Shown here: one piece after another, positions 26,830 to 35,111 of the stretch
Position numbering within the stretch: the stretch's first letter is position 1
Layout: each line of letters starts with the position of its first letter
NCBI GenBank assembly: GCA_963823165.1
Contig: CAWGKV010000024.1
Coordinates: forward strand, 62,001-126,000
Source: Roseiarcus sp963823165
GTDB lineage: Bacteria; Pseudomonadota; Alphaproteobacteria; Rhizobiales; Beijerinckiaceae
Direction of reading: 5' to 3'
DNA: 64,000 nt
The notes under the pieces: generated by a model
Told to the model about the DNA's origin: nothing
Seen by the model: the letters and a program-made list of their open reading frames with translations, nothing else
The model's database searches: none
Position numbers and translations under genes: made by a program

Positions 26830-28656
26830 ATGACCGAACTCAACGCCCGCGTCGGCGAAGTGACCCGACGGATCGCCGAGCGCAGCCGCGGCCCCCGGCG
26901 CGGCTATCTCGACCGCATCGAAGCAGCGATCGCCAAGGGGCCGAGCCGCAAGCGCCTCGGCTGCGCCAATTTCGCCCACGGCTTCGCCGCCTGCGCGGCC
27001 GACGACAAGGAGGCGCTGCGCAACGGAACGGGCCCCAATCTCGCGATCGTCACCGCCTACAACGACATGCTGTCGGCCCATCAGCCCTTCGCCCGCTTCC
27101 CCGACCTCATCAAGCAGGCGGCGCGTGCGGCCGGCGGCACGGCGCAGGTCGCCGGCGGCGTGCCGGCGATGTGCGACGGAGTGACCCAGGGCGAAAAGGG
27201 CATGGAGCTCTCGCTCTTCTCCCGCGACGTGATCGCGCTCGCGACCGCGGTCGCGCTGTCGCACGACATGTTCGACGCCGCCGTCTATCTCGGCGTCTGC
27301 GACAAGATCGTGCCGGGGCTCTTGATCGGCGCGCTCTCGTTCGGCCATCTTCCGGCGGTGTTCCTGCCGGCCGGGCCGATGCCGTCGGGACTCCCCAACG
27401 ACGAGAAATCGAAGATCCGTCAGCTCTATGCCGAGGGCAAGGCGAACCGCGCCGATCTGCTGGAGGCCGAGGCCAAGGCCTATCACGGGCCTGGCACTTG
27501 CACTTTCTACGGCACCGCCAACACCAACCAGATGCTGATGGAGATCATGGGGCTCCATCTCCCCGGGGCATCGTTCGTCAATCCCGACACGCCGCTCCGC
27601 GACGCGCTGACCATGCTGGGCGTCAAGCGGGCCCTCGAGCTGACCGCGCTCGGCAACGAATTCACCCCGATCGGCCACGTCATCGACGAGCGCGCGATCG
27701 TCAACGGCGTCGTCGGCCTCAACGCGACCGGCGGCTCGACCAATCTCACCATTCATCTCATCGCGATGGCCTCGGCCGCCGGCATCGCGTTGACCTGGGA
27801 GGATTTCGCCGATCTCGCCGAGGTGACGCCGCTGCTGACGCGCATCTACCCCAACGGCAAGGCGGACGTGAACCATTTCCACGCCGCCGGCGGGATGGGC
27901 GTCCTCATTCGCGAACTCGAAGGGGCCGGGCTCCTGCACGGGGACGCGCGCACGGTGTGGGGCGAGCGGCTCGCCGATTACGCGATCGAGCCGCATCTCG
28001 ACGCCGGCGGAGAGGTTCGCTGGCGCCCCGCGCCGGACGGGACGGGGGACCCGAGCGTGCTCCGCGGGATGGACGACCCGTTCCAGCCGACCGGGGGCTT
28101 GCGCGTGCTCCAGGGGCCGCTCGGCCGGGCGGTCATCAAAACTTCGGCGGTCGCGCCCGACCGGCATGTGATTGAGGCGCCGGCTCGGGTGTTCCACAGC
28201 CAGGAGGAGCTGCACGCGGCCTTCCGGGCCGGCGAGCTCGACCGCGACGTCGTCGCCGTCCTCCGCTTTCAGGGGCCGAAGGCGATCGGCATGCCGGAGC
28301 TGCACAAGCTGATGCCGCCGCTCGGCGTGTTGCAGGACCGCGGCCACCGGGTGGCGCTGGTCACCGACGGGCGCCTGTCGGGCGCGTCGGGCAAGGTGCC
28401 GTCGGCGCTGCATGTGACGCCGGAGGCTGCGGCGGGCGGCGCGATCGGCAGGATCCGCGACGGCGACGTCATACGCCTCGACGCGAGGGCCGGCCGGCTC
28501 GACGTGGTGGTCCCGGCCCGGGAATGGAACGCCCGGCCGCAGGCGCACGCCGACCTCGCCGCATCGCATGTCGGAATGGGCCGCGAGCTGTTCGGCGCCT
28601 TTCGCGGCTTCATCGGCGCGGCGGACGAGGGGGCGACGATATTTCCCGCAGCGTGA
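26830..28656 (+). CDS. edd: Phosphogluconate dehydratase
   Basis: A 608-residue enzyme of the IlvD/Edd family, which dehydrates 6-phosphogluconate to 2-keto-3-deoxy-6-phosphogluconate in the Entner-Doudoroff pathway. Typical pieces are TAYNDMLSAHQPFARFPD, GGVPAMCDGVTQG, CDKIVPG and GTCTFYGTANTNQM, with cysteines for the [4Fe-4S] cluster, and the late VTDGRLSGASGKVPSALHVT. Length equals E. coli Edd. The partner aldolase eda is not in the window. The ATG is preceded by GAAGGAA. It stands alone on the plus strand, 84 bases after the Sel1 gene, perhaps with its own promoter. Confidence 0.96.
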   Translation: MTELNARVGEVTRRIAERSRGPRRGYLDRIEAAIAKGPSRKRLGCANFAHGFAACAADDKEALRNGTGPNLAIVTAYNDMLSAHQPFARFPDLIKQAARAAGGTAQVAGGVPAMCDGVTQGEKGMELSLFSRDVIALATAVALSHDMFDAAVYLGVCDKIVPGLLIGALSFGHLPAVFLPAGPMPSGLPNDEKSKIRQLYAEGKANRADLLEAEAKAYHGPGTCTFYGTANTNQMLMEIMGLHLPGASFVNPDTPLRDALTMLGVKRALELTALGNEFTPIGHVIDERAIVNGVVGLNATGGSTNLTIHLIAMASAAGIALTWEDFADLAEVTPLLTRIYPNGKADVNHFHAAGGMGVLIRELEGAGLLHGDARTVWGERLADYAIEPHLDAGGEVRWRPAPDGTGDPSVLRGMDDPFQPTGGLRVLQGPLGRAVIKTSAVAPDRHVIEAPARVFHSQEELHAAFRAGELDRDVVAVLRFQGPKAIGMPELHKLMPPLGVLQDRGHRVALVTDGRLSGASGKVPSALHVTPEAAAGGAIGRIRDGDVIRLDARAGRLDVVVPAREWNARPQAHADLAASHVGMGRELFGAFRGFIGAADEGATIFPAA

Positions 28657-28754
28657 CGTCGCGGCGCGTCTCCCGGCGTTGAAGCTTCGTTCACCAATCG
28701 CGGGCCAAATGGCCTCGGTCCCGCGTAAGCGTAATCGCGTAAAGAGGTCGTTCG

Positions 28755-29213
28755 ATGTCGTCGCGCTTTTGGCTCGCCTTGGCTTTTGTCCTCGCCTTCG
28801 GCCCTCAGCCGGCCCGCGCGGAAGCATCCACTGAGGTGCTGGCGATCAAACTCGACGAGGCCAAGATCGCGAAGCTGCCGGCGGGAACTTCGACCCTCGT
28901 CGTCGGCAATCCGATGATCGCCGACGTGACGATGCTGAAGACCGGCGACGCGATGGTCCTGACCGGCAAGGGGTACGGCGAGACGAACCTGATTGCGCTC
29001 GACGCGCACGGCGCGATCCTCCTAGAAAGGCAGCTGCGCGTTCTTCCCAATAAGTCGGTCGTGGTCTTGCAGAACGGCGCTTCGCGCGTATCCTACTCCT
29101 GCAACCCCGATTGCATGCCCACGGTGCAGCTTGGCGACGATCCGAAGAATTTCAGCGACGCGGGCGGCGAGGTCACGACCCGCAACGGGTTGGCCGCGGG
29201 CGCCGTCAAATAG
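28755..29213 (+). CDS. Exported pilus/secretin N-terminal domain protein (CpaC N-domain-like)
   Basis: A 152-residue protein with a signal peptide (cleavage near ARAEA, residue ~23) followed by the beta-rich domain that opens CpaC/RcpA secretins: SLVVGNPMIADV-type (here STLVVGNPMIADVTML), then MVLTGKGYGETNLIALD. The secretin barrel itself is absent, and no tad/cpa genes are nearby. Two cysteines in SCNPDC near residue 118 could form a disulphide. It may bind or modulate an outer-membrane secretin encoded elsewhere. The domain is recognised; function is inferred. Confidence 0.8.
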   Translation: MSSRFWLALAFVLAFGPQPARAEASTEVLAIKLDEAKIAKLPAGTSTLVVGNPMIADVTMLKTGDAMVLTGKGYGETNLIALDAHGAILLERQLRVLPNKSVVVLQNGASRVSYSCNPDCMPTVQLGDDPKNFSDAGGEVTTRNGLAAGAVK

Positions 29214-29234
29214 CCTGAAGCCAGCGGCGGGACC

Positions 29235-30014
29235 TTGCTCCGGTTGACCGTTGAAGAACCGGTCGCGGGCGCAGCGCGGTGGTCCCGGCGGCTCGCGGTG
29301 TTCGCCGCGGCGATCGCCGCGGTTGCGGTCGCGCTTGCCCGCGCGCGCGCCGTCGATCCGCCGGCGGCTCTAACCGTCTTCGCCGCCGCGCTGGTGATCG
29401 CGGCGGTCGCCGTTGTGCTCGCGGGATCGGCCGCCGTCACGATCTGGCGAGACGGGCTCAGCGGGGCGGGACAGGCGGCGTTCGGCTTCGCCCTCGCCGC
29501 GGCGCTCATCGCCTATCCCGCCTATCTCGCCGTCGTCGCCTTCGTCCGGCCGCCGATCAATCAGGTCTCGACCGACCTCGCGTCGCCCCCGCCGTTCATG
29601 TTCTCGACCAAGGCGCGCGCGGCGCGCGCCGGGGCCGAGCCGCCGCCGCTGGGCGACGAGACGCGCGCCGCGCAGCTCGAGGCCTATCCCGACCTCGCGA
29701 CGGTGAAGGTCGAGATGGACTCGACCGAGGCCTATCGGCTATCGCTGAGCGTCGCGACCGACCTCGGCTGGCGGATCATCGACGCGGAGCCGCCGAACCT
29801 CGCCGGCGACGGCTCGGCCCTCATCGAGGCGACCGACCGGTCGCTGTTCTTCGGCCTGGTCAGCGACATCGCCATCCGCATCCAGCCCGGGGCGACGCGA
29901 ACGGCGATCGACGTCCGCTCGGTCTCGCGCATCGGCAAGCACGACTTCGGCGCCAATGCCGCGCGCGTCCGCCGGTTCATCGCCGCGATCAAAGAGGAGG
30001 CGCGCGAGCGCTGA
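29235..30014 (+). CDS. DUF1499 family membrane protein
   Basis: A 259-residue protein with three predicted membrane segments in the first 100 residues and a soluble C-terminal DUF1499 domain. LGWRIIDAEPP, ALIEATDRSLFFGLVSDIAIRI and IDVRSVSRIGKHDFGANAARV are the conserved family pieces. The likely start is a TTG at 29235 after GGCGGGA; no ATG is available nearby. It follows the secretin-N protein by 21 bases and is probably co-transcribed. The molecular function of this family is not known. Confidence 0.8.
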   Translation: MLRLTVEEPVAGAARWSRRLAVFAAAIAAVAVALARARAVDPPAALTVFAAALVIAAVAVVLAGSAAVTIWRDGLSGAGQAAFGFALAAALIAYPAYLAVVAFVRPPINQVSTDLASPPPFMFSTKARAARAGAEPPPLGDETRAAQLEAYPDLATVKVEMDSTEAYRLSLSVATDLGWRIIDAEPPNLAGDGSALIEATDRSLFFGLVSDIAIRIQPGATRTAIDVRSVSRIGKHDFGANAARVRRFIAAIKEEARER

Positions 30015-30523
30015 AGACGAGCGACGGGCTTCGATTGCGCGCGCCGCCCGAACGGGCCGGGTGAAATTTTTCCAAGCAGACCCAAGCCAGACCAAGCAAA
30101 ACCAAGAAAACAGCCTTGGATTCTCTTGGATTCTCTTGGATTTCCTTGGATTCGTTCGTCCAATTCGAGGCTTTTCAGTGGGTTATGAGGAGTCCAGGCG
30201 AAAAATTTTCTCCTACCATCGGCCCGAGGAGCCGCCCCCTCCCGAGGAGGCCGATCTTCAGCGAGCGCCAGCCGGAAACTTCGACGGAACCGGGCCCGCC
30301 TCCATCTCCTCCAGAACGGCAACCACCGAACAAATAAAGAACATCAGCCAGCGTGTCAAGGCATTTTTTGGCAGGACAATCAACGCAAACTATGCGTTAT
30401 AATTTGGTGGTATATCTCTCTGCAGCAGAATCAACTCCGTTTCCAAAGCTTTCATAAGGAGATTTGTCGAGCGCGGAGATCGGCAGTATCCCTGCCCATC
30501 CTGAAACCAGGCTATTCAACTCG
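30015..30523. other. Intergenic region with CAAG/CTTGG dyad repeat, otherwise empty
   Basis: No gene could be supported in these 500 bases. The left third carries the repeat listed separately; the remainder is unremarkable. Confidence 0.5.
30065..30185 (+). repeat. CCAAG/CTTGG dyad repeat family, copy 1
   Basis: Four CCAAGC or CCAAG units are followed by four CTTGGATT units at about 10-base spacing, so the halves can fold back on each other. The tail TTCGTCCAATTCGAGGCTTT is shared, with small changes, by a second copy near 53967-54060. Confidence 0.65.
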
Positions 30524-30928
30524 ATGCGCAAAATCCTCTTCGCCCTTCTGTCGCTCGCCAGCCCCGCCGCCCGCGCCGACGACAACCACCCCGCCTATTG
30601 GGGCAGTCCCTCGGTCGACGGCGGCAAATGCTGCGCGACGCTCGCCGGGGTGAGGCAAAACATCGACCGGATCGACCATGCGATCGTCGCCCTGATGGCC
30701 GAGCGCGGCAAGTATGTCGCGGAGGCGGGGCGTTTCAAGAAGGACCCGGCGGCCGTCAGCGCGCCGGCCAGGGTCGCGGCGATCATCGCCAAAGTGCGGG
30801 CGGACGCGGTAGCCCAGGGCCTCGACCCGACCGTGGCGGAAGTCACCTACCGCGCGATGATCGCCGCTTTCGAGGATTTCGAACGGGCCGAGTGGACGCG
30901 GCGGCAAGCTCAGGCGCCGGCGAAATAA
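30524..30928 (+). CDS. Secreted/periplasmic chorismate mutase (AroQ class)
   Basis: A 134-residue protein. MRKILFALLSLASPAARA is a clear signal peptide, so the enzyme acts outside the cytoplasm. The all-helical AroQ domain follows: VRQNIDRIDHAIVALMAERG, then VAEAGRFKK with the conserved Arg/Lys residues, and a last helix TYRAMIAAFEDFE. Chorismate mutase converts chorismate to prephenate; exported versions are known in several bacteria but their role is not settled. An in-frame ATG at 30464 adds 20 residues ahead of the signal. Two cysteines in GKCCA precede the domain. Confidence 0.85.
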   Translation: MRKILFALLSLASPAARADDNHPAYWGSPSVDGGKCCATLAGVRQNIDRIDHAIVALMAERGKYVAEAGRFKKDPAAVSAPARVAAIIAKVRADAVAQGLDPTVAEVTYRAMIAAFEDFERAEWTRRQAQAPAK

Positions 30929-31104
30929 ATTTCTTCGAGCGCGCTCACCAGTTCGTAAGGCGTGAGGCCGCGTGACTTCGGCAGCCTCATCTCCAGCCGC
31001 TCCTGTCTTTTCTGTTGGCGCTTCTTTATGACTGCGGCGCTTCGGGGCCGGAGTGTCGGCGTCCACCGCTGCGACGACCTCAATCGCCGGCGCGCTTCTC
31101 GCCT

Positions 31105-31344
31105 TCAGGTCCGGTCGGCATAAGGGGGAACCTCTACCAGCGTTCCGATCAAGCGCAGCAACGCCTGATGTTCTGGTCCATTCGCTTTGTTGCTGAGGAA
31201 GGTCACCAGATCAATATGGGAAAGCCGGCCACCCGATGGAGCGTTCGGCTGATGGATGATGAAGGCGCGGCCGTCGATCGGCTCGCGCGCAAGGAACCAC
31301 GTGTCCCCATTCGGGCTCCGGTATAGTTCTCGCCTATCCGACAT
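31105..31344 (-). CDS. Small conserved alphaproteobacterial protein of unknown function
   Basis: A 79-residue protein that I recognise by its pattern from other Rhizobiales (NGDTWFLAREP, HQPNAPSGGRLS, GPEHQALLRLIGTL), where it is a frequent hypothetical. It has no signal peptide or membrane segment. AAGGAAG precedes the ATG. Function is unknown. Confidence 0.75.
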   Translation of the reverse strand: MSDRRELYRSPNGDTWFLAREPIDGRAFIIHQPNAPSGGRLSHIDLVTFLSNKANGPEHQALLRLIGTLVEVPPYADRT

Positions 31345-31523
31345 TTGACGCTTCCTTGCTTTGCGGCGAGCATAGCAGCGAGATCGGCGAGGCGCGAGCG
31401 CGCCTCAGGCTCCTCGAATTTCAAACTGAGACGCTACCAGCGGCGGAATTTTTGGCTCTAACGCAAGAGTCGGCGGGAACACGCGTCCGGCTGCGGGATT
31501 ATTAGCGACTTTCAGGACGTGAG

Positions 31524-31916
31524 ATGATCAGAGACCCGCGCCCTTCCTCAGAAGAGATTCGCACGGTTCTGGTTGTCGAGGACGACACTCTCGTTCGAAT
31601 TATGGTTGCTGAAGAATTGCGCGAGGCGGGCATGCGCGTCATCGAGGCAGGAGACGCGGACGAGGCGCTGGCGCTTGCCCGCGCCAACCCGATCGACCTC
31701 GTTTTTGCCGACATCGGGCTGCCCGGCTCGATGAACGGTTTCGAACTGGCGCGGCGGCTGCAGTCGAACGTCCCCGATCTCCAGGTCCTCTTCACGTCCG
31801 GCCGGCTGCCGGCGAACGTGGCCGCTTCGCTCAGGCCATTCATCGCCAAGCCTTACGACATCGCCGACGTCGTCGACCGCATCCGCGTCGCCCTGTCCGG
31901 CCCCACGCCGGAATGA
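31524..31916 (+). CDS. Stand-alone response-regulator receiver protein
   Basis: A 130-residue single REC domain. VLVVEDDTLVR supplies the acidic pocket, DLVFADIGLPG the phospho-accepting Asp (about residue 57), TSG the conserved Thr/Ser, and KPYD the Lys. There is no output domain. Its stop overlaps the next gene by four bases (ATGA). CheY-like single receivers usually act by protein contact; the cognate kinase is not adjacent. Confidence 0.9.
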   Translation: MIRDPRPSSEEIRTVLVVEDDTLVRIMVAEELREAGMRVIEAGDADEALALARANPIDLVFADIGLPGSMNGFELARRLQSNVPDLQVLFTSGRLPANVAASLRPFIAKPYDIADVVDRIRVALSGPTPE

Positions 31917-32320
31917 AGACGACAAGGGCTGAGCGCCCGACCCTTCTGATGGTTGAGGCTGACGGCCTCGTCCGACAGCCGATCGCGGAATATCTGCGGG
32001 AGTGCGGATACAGGGTGCTGGAATCGCGAAGCACCGACGAAGCGCTTCTGATCCTGAACAGCGCGAAAATGACGGTCGATGTCGTGCTCAGCGACGCCCG
32101 CGCGCCAGGAAAACTGGACGGCTTCGGTCTCGCACGCTGGCTCAGAAAGAATTACCCGATAGCCAAGGTGATCCTGGTCGGAACGATCGCGGCCGAGGCG
32201 AGGAAGGCAGGCGACCTTTGTCAGGACGGTCCCCAACTCTCGAAACCCTACGATCATCGGCAACTTCTCGATCGCATCAAGCGAGCGCTGGCGGACAGGG
32301 ATCGCGCCTCGAAGACTTGA
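31913..32320 (+). CDS. Second stand-alone receiver-domain protein
   Basis: A 135-residue REC domain, diverged from its neighbour. LLMVEADGLVR gives a reduced acidic pocket, VVLSDARAPG holds the likely phospho-Asp, and LSKPYD the Lys. The Thr/Ser segment (LVGTIAAE) is unusual. Tandem with the upstream receiver and translationally coupled to it, suggesting a phosphorelay or competing sink. No output domain is present. Confidence 0.85.
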   Translation: MKTTRAERPTLLMVEADGLVRQPIAEYLRECGYRVLESRSTDEALLILNSAKMTVDVVLSDARAPGKLDGFGLARWLRKNYPIAKVILVGTIAAEARKAGDLCQDGPQLSKPYDHRQLLDRIKRALADRDRASKT

Positions 32321-32658
32321 CGCTTCGTCTCCGTCATCGCGCCGCACCCGCGCGGCCATTGTAACCGCGCGTGATGAGCGCGGCCGGCGCGACCAGCGGT
32401 CGCGCCTACACGGGCCCACGGACGGCGCCCTTGTAGCCGCGCGCGGCGAGCGCGGCCGGCGCGACCAGCGGTCGCGCCTACACGGGCCACGATGGCGCGC
32501 CCTTGTAGCCGCGCGGCGGCGGCCGGCGCGACCAGCGGTCGCGCCTACAATACGGCGGCCGGCGCGACCAGCGGTCGCGCCTACAACACGGCGGCTGGCG
32601 CAACCAGCGGTCGCGCCTACAATAGACCAACTCGTCCCTCCATCCGGAGCGGTTTCCG
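32321..32658. repeat. REP palindrome cluster 1, upstream of the first RAYT gene
   Basis: Three full or slightly shortened units and two half units lie between about 32359 and 32622. A full unit runs from GTAG through CCGCGCGCGGCGAGCGCGG to GGCGCGACC-AGC-GGTCGCGCC and ends in CTAC; both halves are hairpins. The leading GTAG is the tetranucleotide known to mark REPs recognised by RAYTs. No gene lies here. Confidence 0.85.
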
Positions 32659-33132
32659 TTGGCTCTCCATAAGCGACTACGTCGTCTGGAATTGGTGTGG
32701 ATCAAATCCCCGGTCTATTTTCTGACCCTTTGTGTCGAGGGCCGGCGCCCGCTCCTTGCGAACGATCGGGCCGTCGTCATCCTGCGCGCCGAATTCGAGG
32801 CCGCTCCCGCTCGATATGGCTGGTCGGTCGGCCGATTTGTCGCGATGCCCGACCATCTGCATTTCTTCTGCGCGGTCGATGAGGCGCAAGGCTCAGCCTC
32901 GCTGTCGCGTTTCATCGCCGGTTTCAAGGAATGGAGCGCAAAGGGCATCCTTCGCAACGCCAGCCTCCCCCCGCCGTTGTGGCAGAAGCAGTTTTTCGAT
33001 CACGTCCTGCGTTCAGACGAGAGCTACGAATCGAAGTGGATCTACGTCCGTGAAAACCCGGTGCGGGCCGGACTTGTCTCCGCCGCGGAGGACTGGCCGT
33101 ACGGCGGCGAGATCGCGATGATCGTGCGCTGA
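32659..33132 (+). CDS. REP-associated tyrosine transposase (RAYT), copy 1
   Basis: A 157-residue Y1/HUH nuclease. MPDHLHFF carries the HUH histidines (about residues 66 and 68), and KWIYVRENPVRAGLV holds the probable catalytic tyrosine (about 129). It starts with TTG after GGAGCGG. RAYTs cut and join REP hairpins and are thought to spread REPs. Flanking REP arrays strongly support the assignment. It differs from copy 2 at only about nine residues and carries no frameshift. Confidence 0.92.
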   Translation: MALHKRLRRLELVWIKSPVYFLTLCVEGRRPLLANDRAVVILRAEFEAAPARYGWSVGRFVAMPDHLHFFCAVDEAQGSASLSRFIAGFKEWSAKGILRNASLPPPLWQKQFFDHVLRSDESYESKWIYVRENPVRAGLVSAAEDWPYGGEIAMIVR

Positions 33133-33736
33133 AGCGCGCCTTAGCCGCGCGCGGCGAGCGCGGCCTGCGCGACCAGCGGTCGCGCCTACACGGGCCCACG
33201 GCGCGCCCTTGTAGCCGCGCGCGGCGAGCGCGGCCTGCGCGACCAGCGGTCGCGCCTACACGGCCCACGGCGCGCCCTTGTAGCCGCGCGCGGCGAGCGC
33301 GGCCGGCGCGACCAGCGGTCGCGCCTACACGGGCCCACGGACGGCGCCCTTGTAGCCGCGCGCGGCGAGCGCGGCCGGCGCGACCAGCGGTCGCGCCTAC
33401 ACGGGCCACGATGGCGCGCCCTTGTAGCCGCGCGCGGCGAGCGCGGCTGGCTACACGGCCCACGGCGCGCCCTTGTAGCCGCGCGCGGCGAGCGCGGCCG
33501 GCGCGACCAGCGGTCGCGCCTACACGGGCCCACGGCGCGCCCTTGTAGCCGCGCGCGGCGAGCGCGGCCTGCGCGACCAGCGGTCGCGCCTACACGGCCC
33601 ACGGCGCGCCCTTGTAGCCGCGCGCGATGAGCGCGGCTGGCGCGACCAGCGGTCGCGCCTACAACACGGCGGCTGGCGCAACCAGCGGTCGCGCCTACAA
33701 TAGACCAACTCGTCCCTCCATCCGGAGCGGTTCCCG
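33133..33736. repeat. REP palindrome cluster 2, between the two RAYT genes
   Basis: About nine units, seven of them full, follow each other from about 33142 to 33697 with spacers of 20-25 bases (ACGG...GGCGCGCC...TT). One unit near 33420-33455 has lost the second hairpin. The last half unit and the 40 bases up to the RAYT start are nearly the same as those before copy 1, so unit and gene were duplicated together. Confidence 0.85.
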
Positions 33737-34210
33737 TTGGCTCTCCATAAGCGACTACGTCGTCTGCAATCGGTGTGGATCAAATCCCCGGTCTATTTTC
33801 TGACCCTTTGTGTCGAGGGCCGGCGCCCGCTCCTCGCGAACGATCGGGCCGTCGTCATCCTGCGCGCCGAATTCGAGGCCGCTCCCGCTCGATATGGCTG
33901 GTCGGTCGGCCGATTTGTCGCGATGCCCGACCATCTGCATTTCTTCTGCGCGGTCGACGAGGCGAAAGGCTCAGCCTCGCTGTCGCGTTTCATCGCCGGT
34001 TTCAAGGAATGGAGCGCAAAGGGCATCCTTCGCAGCGCCGGCCTCACCCCGCCGTTGTGGCAGAAGCAGTTCTTCGATCACATCCTGCGTTCAGACGAGA
34101 GCTACGAATTGAAGTGGATCTACGTCCGTGAAAACCCGGTGCGGGCCGGACTTGTCTCTGCCGCGGAGGACTGGCCGTACGGCGGCGAGATCGCGATGAT
34201 CGTGCGCTGA
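33737..34210 (+). CDS. REP-associated tyrosine transposase (RAYT), copy 2
   Basis: A 157-residue near-duplicate of copy 1, with the same HUH (MPDHLHFF) and tyrosine (KWIYVRENPV) motifs. Differences include QSVW for ELVW, AKGS for AQGS, SAGLTPP for NASLPPP and ELKW for ESKW. The TTG start and GGAGCGG site are conserved. Both copies are intact, so neither is obviously decaying. Confidence 0.92.
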   Translation: MALHKRLRRLQSVWIKSPVYFLTLCVEGRRPLLANDRAVVILRAEFEAAPARYGWSVGRFVAMPDHLHFFCAVDEAKGSASLSRFIAGFKEWSAKGILRSAGLTPPLWQKQFFDHILRSDESYELKWIYVRENPVRAGLVSAAEDWPYGGEIAMIVR

Positions 34211-34217
34211 AGCGCGC

Positions 34218-34297
34218 CTTAGCCGAGCGCGGCTGCGCGACCAGCGGTCGCGCCTACAACACGGCGGCCGGCGCGACCAGCGGTCGCGCCTACACGG
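34218..34297. repeat. REP palindrome cluster 3
   Basis: Two shortened units after the second RAYT: one with the first hairpin eroded, then a half unit with the GCGACCAGCGGTCGC hairpin. They end just before the ABC transporter gene. Confidence 0.75.
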
Positions 34298-34364
34298 TCC
34301 CCAAGCTTCAGCGGGGATCAATCCATTTGCAATTTGCCCTAAGGGGTCGGATACGACCGACCCG

Positions 34365-35111
34365 ATGCCTCCACCCGCGCCTCCGGTCCTCGCCGTCGAA
34401 CGCCTCGCCAAATCCTTCGGCGCTCTGAAGGCGGTCGACGGCGTCTCGTTCCATGTGTCGCCCGGCGAAATCGTGGGGCTTCTCGGACCGAACGGCGCGG
34501 GCAAGACGACGACGATCAACATGATCCTCGGCGTGCTCGAGCCGACGACAGGGCGGATCGTCATGCAGGGGATCGACCTCCGCGAGGACCGCAGCAGGGC
34601 GCTGGCGGGGACGAATTTCGCCGCAGTCTACGCCCCCCTGCCGGGCAACCTGACCGTCGAGCAGAACCTGCGCGTCTTCGGCATGATCTACGACGTCGCG
34701 AGGGTCGACGAGCGGATCGACGCGCTTCTCAAGATCTACGATCTCGAGAAATATCGCCGGACCAAGGCGGGCGTTCTGTCGTCGGGCGAACAGACGCGGC
34801 TCAGCCTCGCCAAGGCGATGCTGAACCGGCCGCGGCTCCTGCTCTTGGACGAGCCGACCGCTTCGATCGACCCGTCGGCCGCCCGCGACATCCGCGCCGG
34901 CATCGCCGGCTTCGTCGAAAGCGGCCATTGCGGCGTGCTTTGGACGAGCCATAATATGTACGAGGTCGAGGCGGTGTGCGACCGAGTGCTGTTCCTCTCA
35001 CAGGGGAAGATCGTGCTCGAAGGCGATCCGAAAACGCTCCCGGGCGAGCACGGCGCCGAGACGCTGGATGACCTCTTCGTCACCGTCGCGCACGAGGCGC
35101 TGGCGCGATGA
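34365..35111 (+). CDS. ABC-2 type exporter ATPase
   Basis: A 248-residue ATPase with Walker A GPNGAGKTTTINMI (about residue 44), signature LSSGEQTRLSLAKA and Walker B LLLLDEPTASIDP. It belongs to the drug/polysaccharide exporter class (CcmA/NodI-like) and works with the membrane protein encoded next, whose ATG overlaps its stop. The exported substrate is unknown. Confidence 0.92.
   Translation: MPPPAPPVLAVERLAKSFGALKAVDGVSFHVSPGEIVGLLGPNGAGKTTTINMILGVLEPTTGRIVMQGIDLREDRSRALAGTNFAAVYAPLPGNLTVEQNLRVFGMIYDVARVDERIDALLKIYDLEKYRRTKAGVLSSGEQTRLSLAKAMLNRPRLLLLDEPTASIDPSAARDIRAGIAGFVESGHCGVLWTSHNMYEVEAVCDRVLFLSQGKIVLEGDPKTLPGEHGAETLDDLFVTVAHEALAR

Noticed and set aside
25873..28827. A 984-codon minus-strand frame opposite edd and the Sel1 gene
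   Set aside because: It lies antisense to two secure genes, starts within another gene and shows no domain.
32359..33697. Regular repeats near the RAYT genes considered as a CRISPR array
   Set aside because: The spacers are themselves nearly identical and the units are palindromes with GTAG ends; no cas gene is present. They are REPs.
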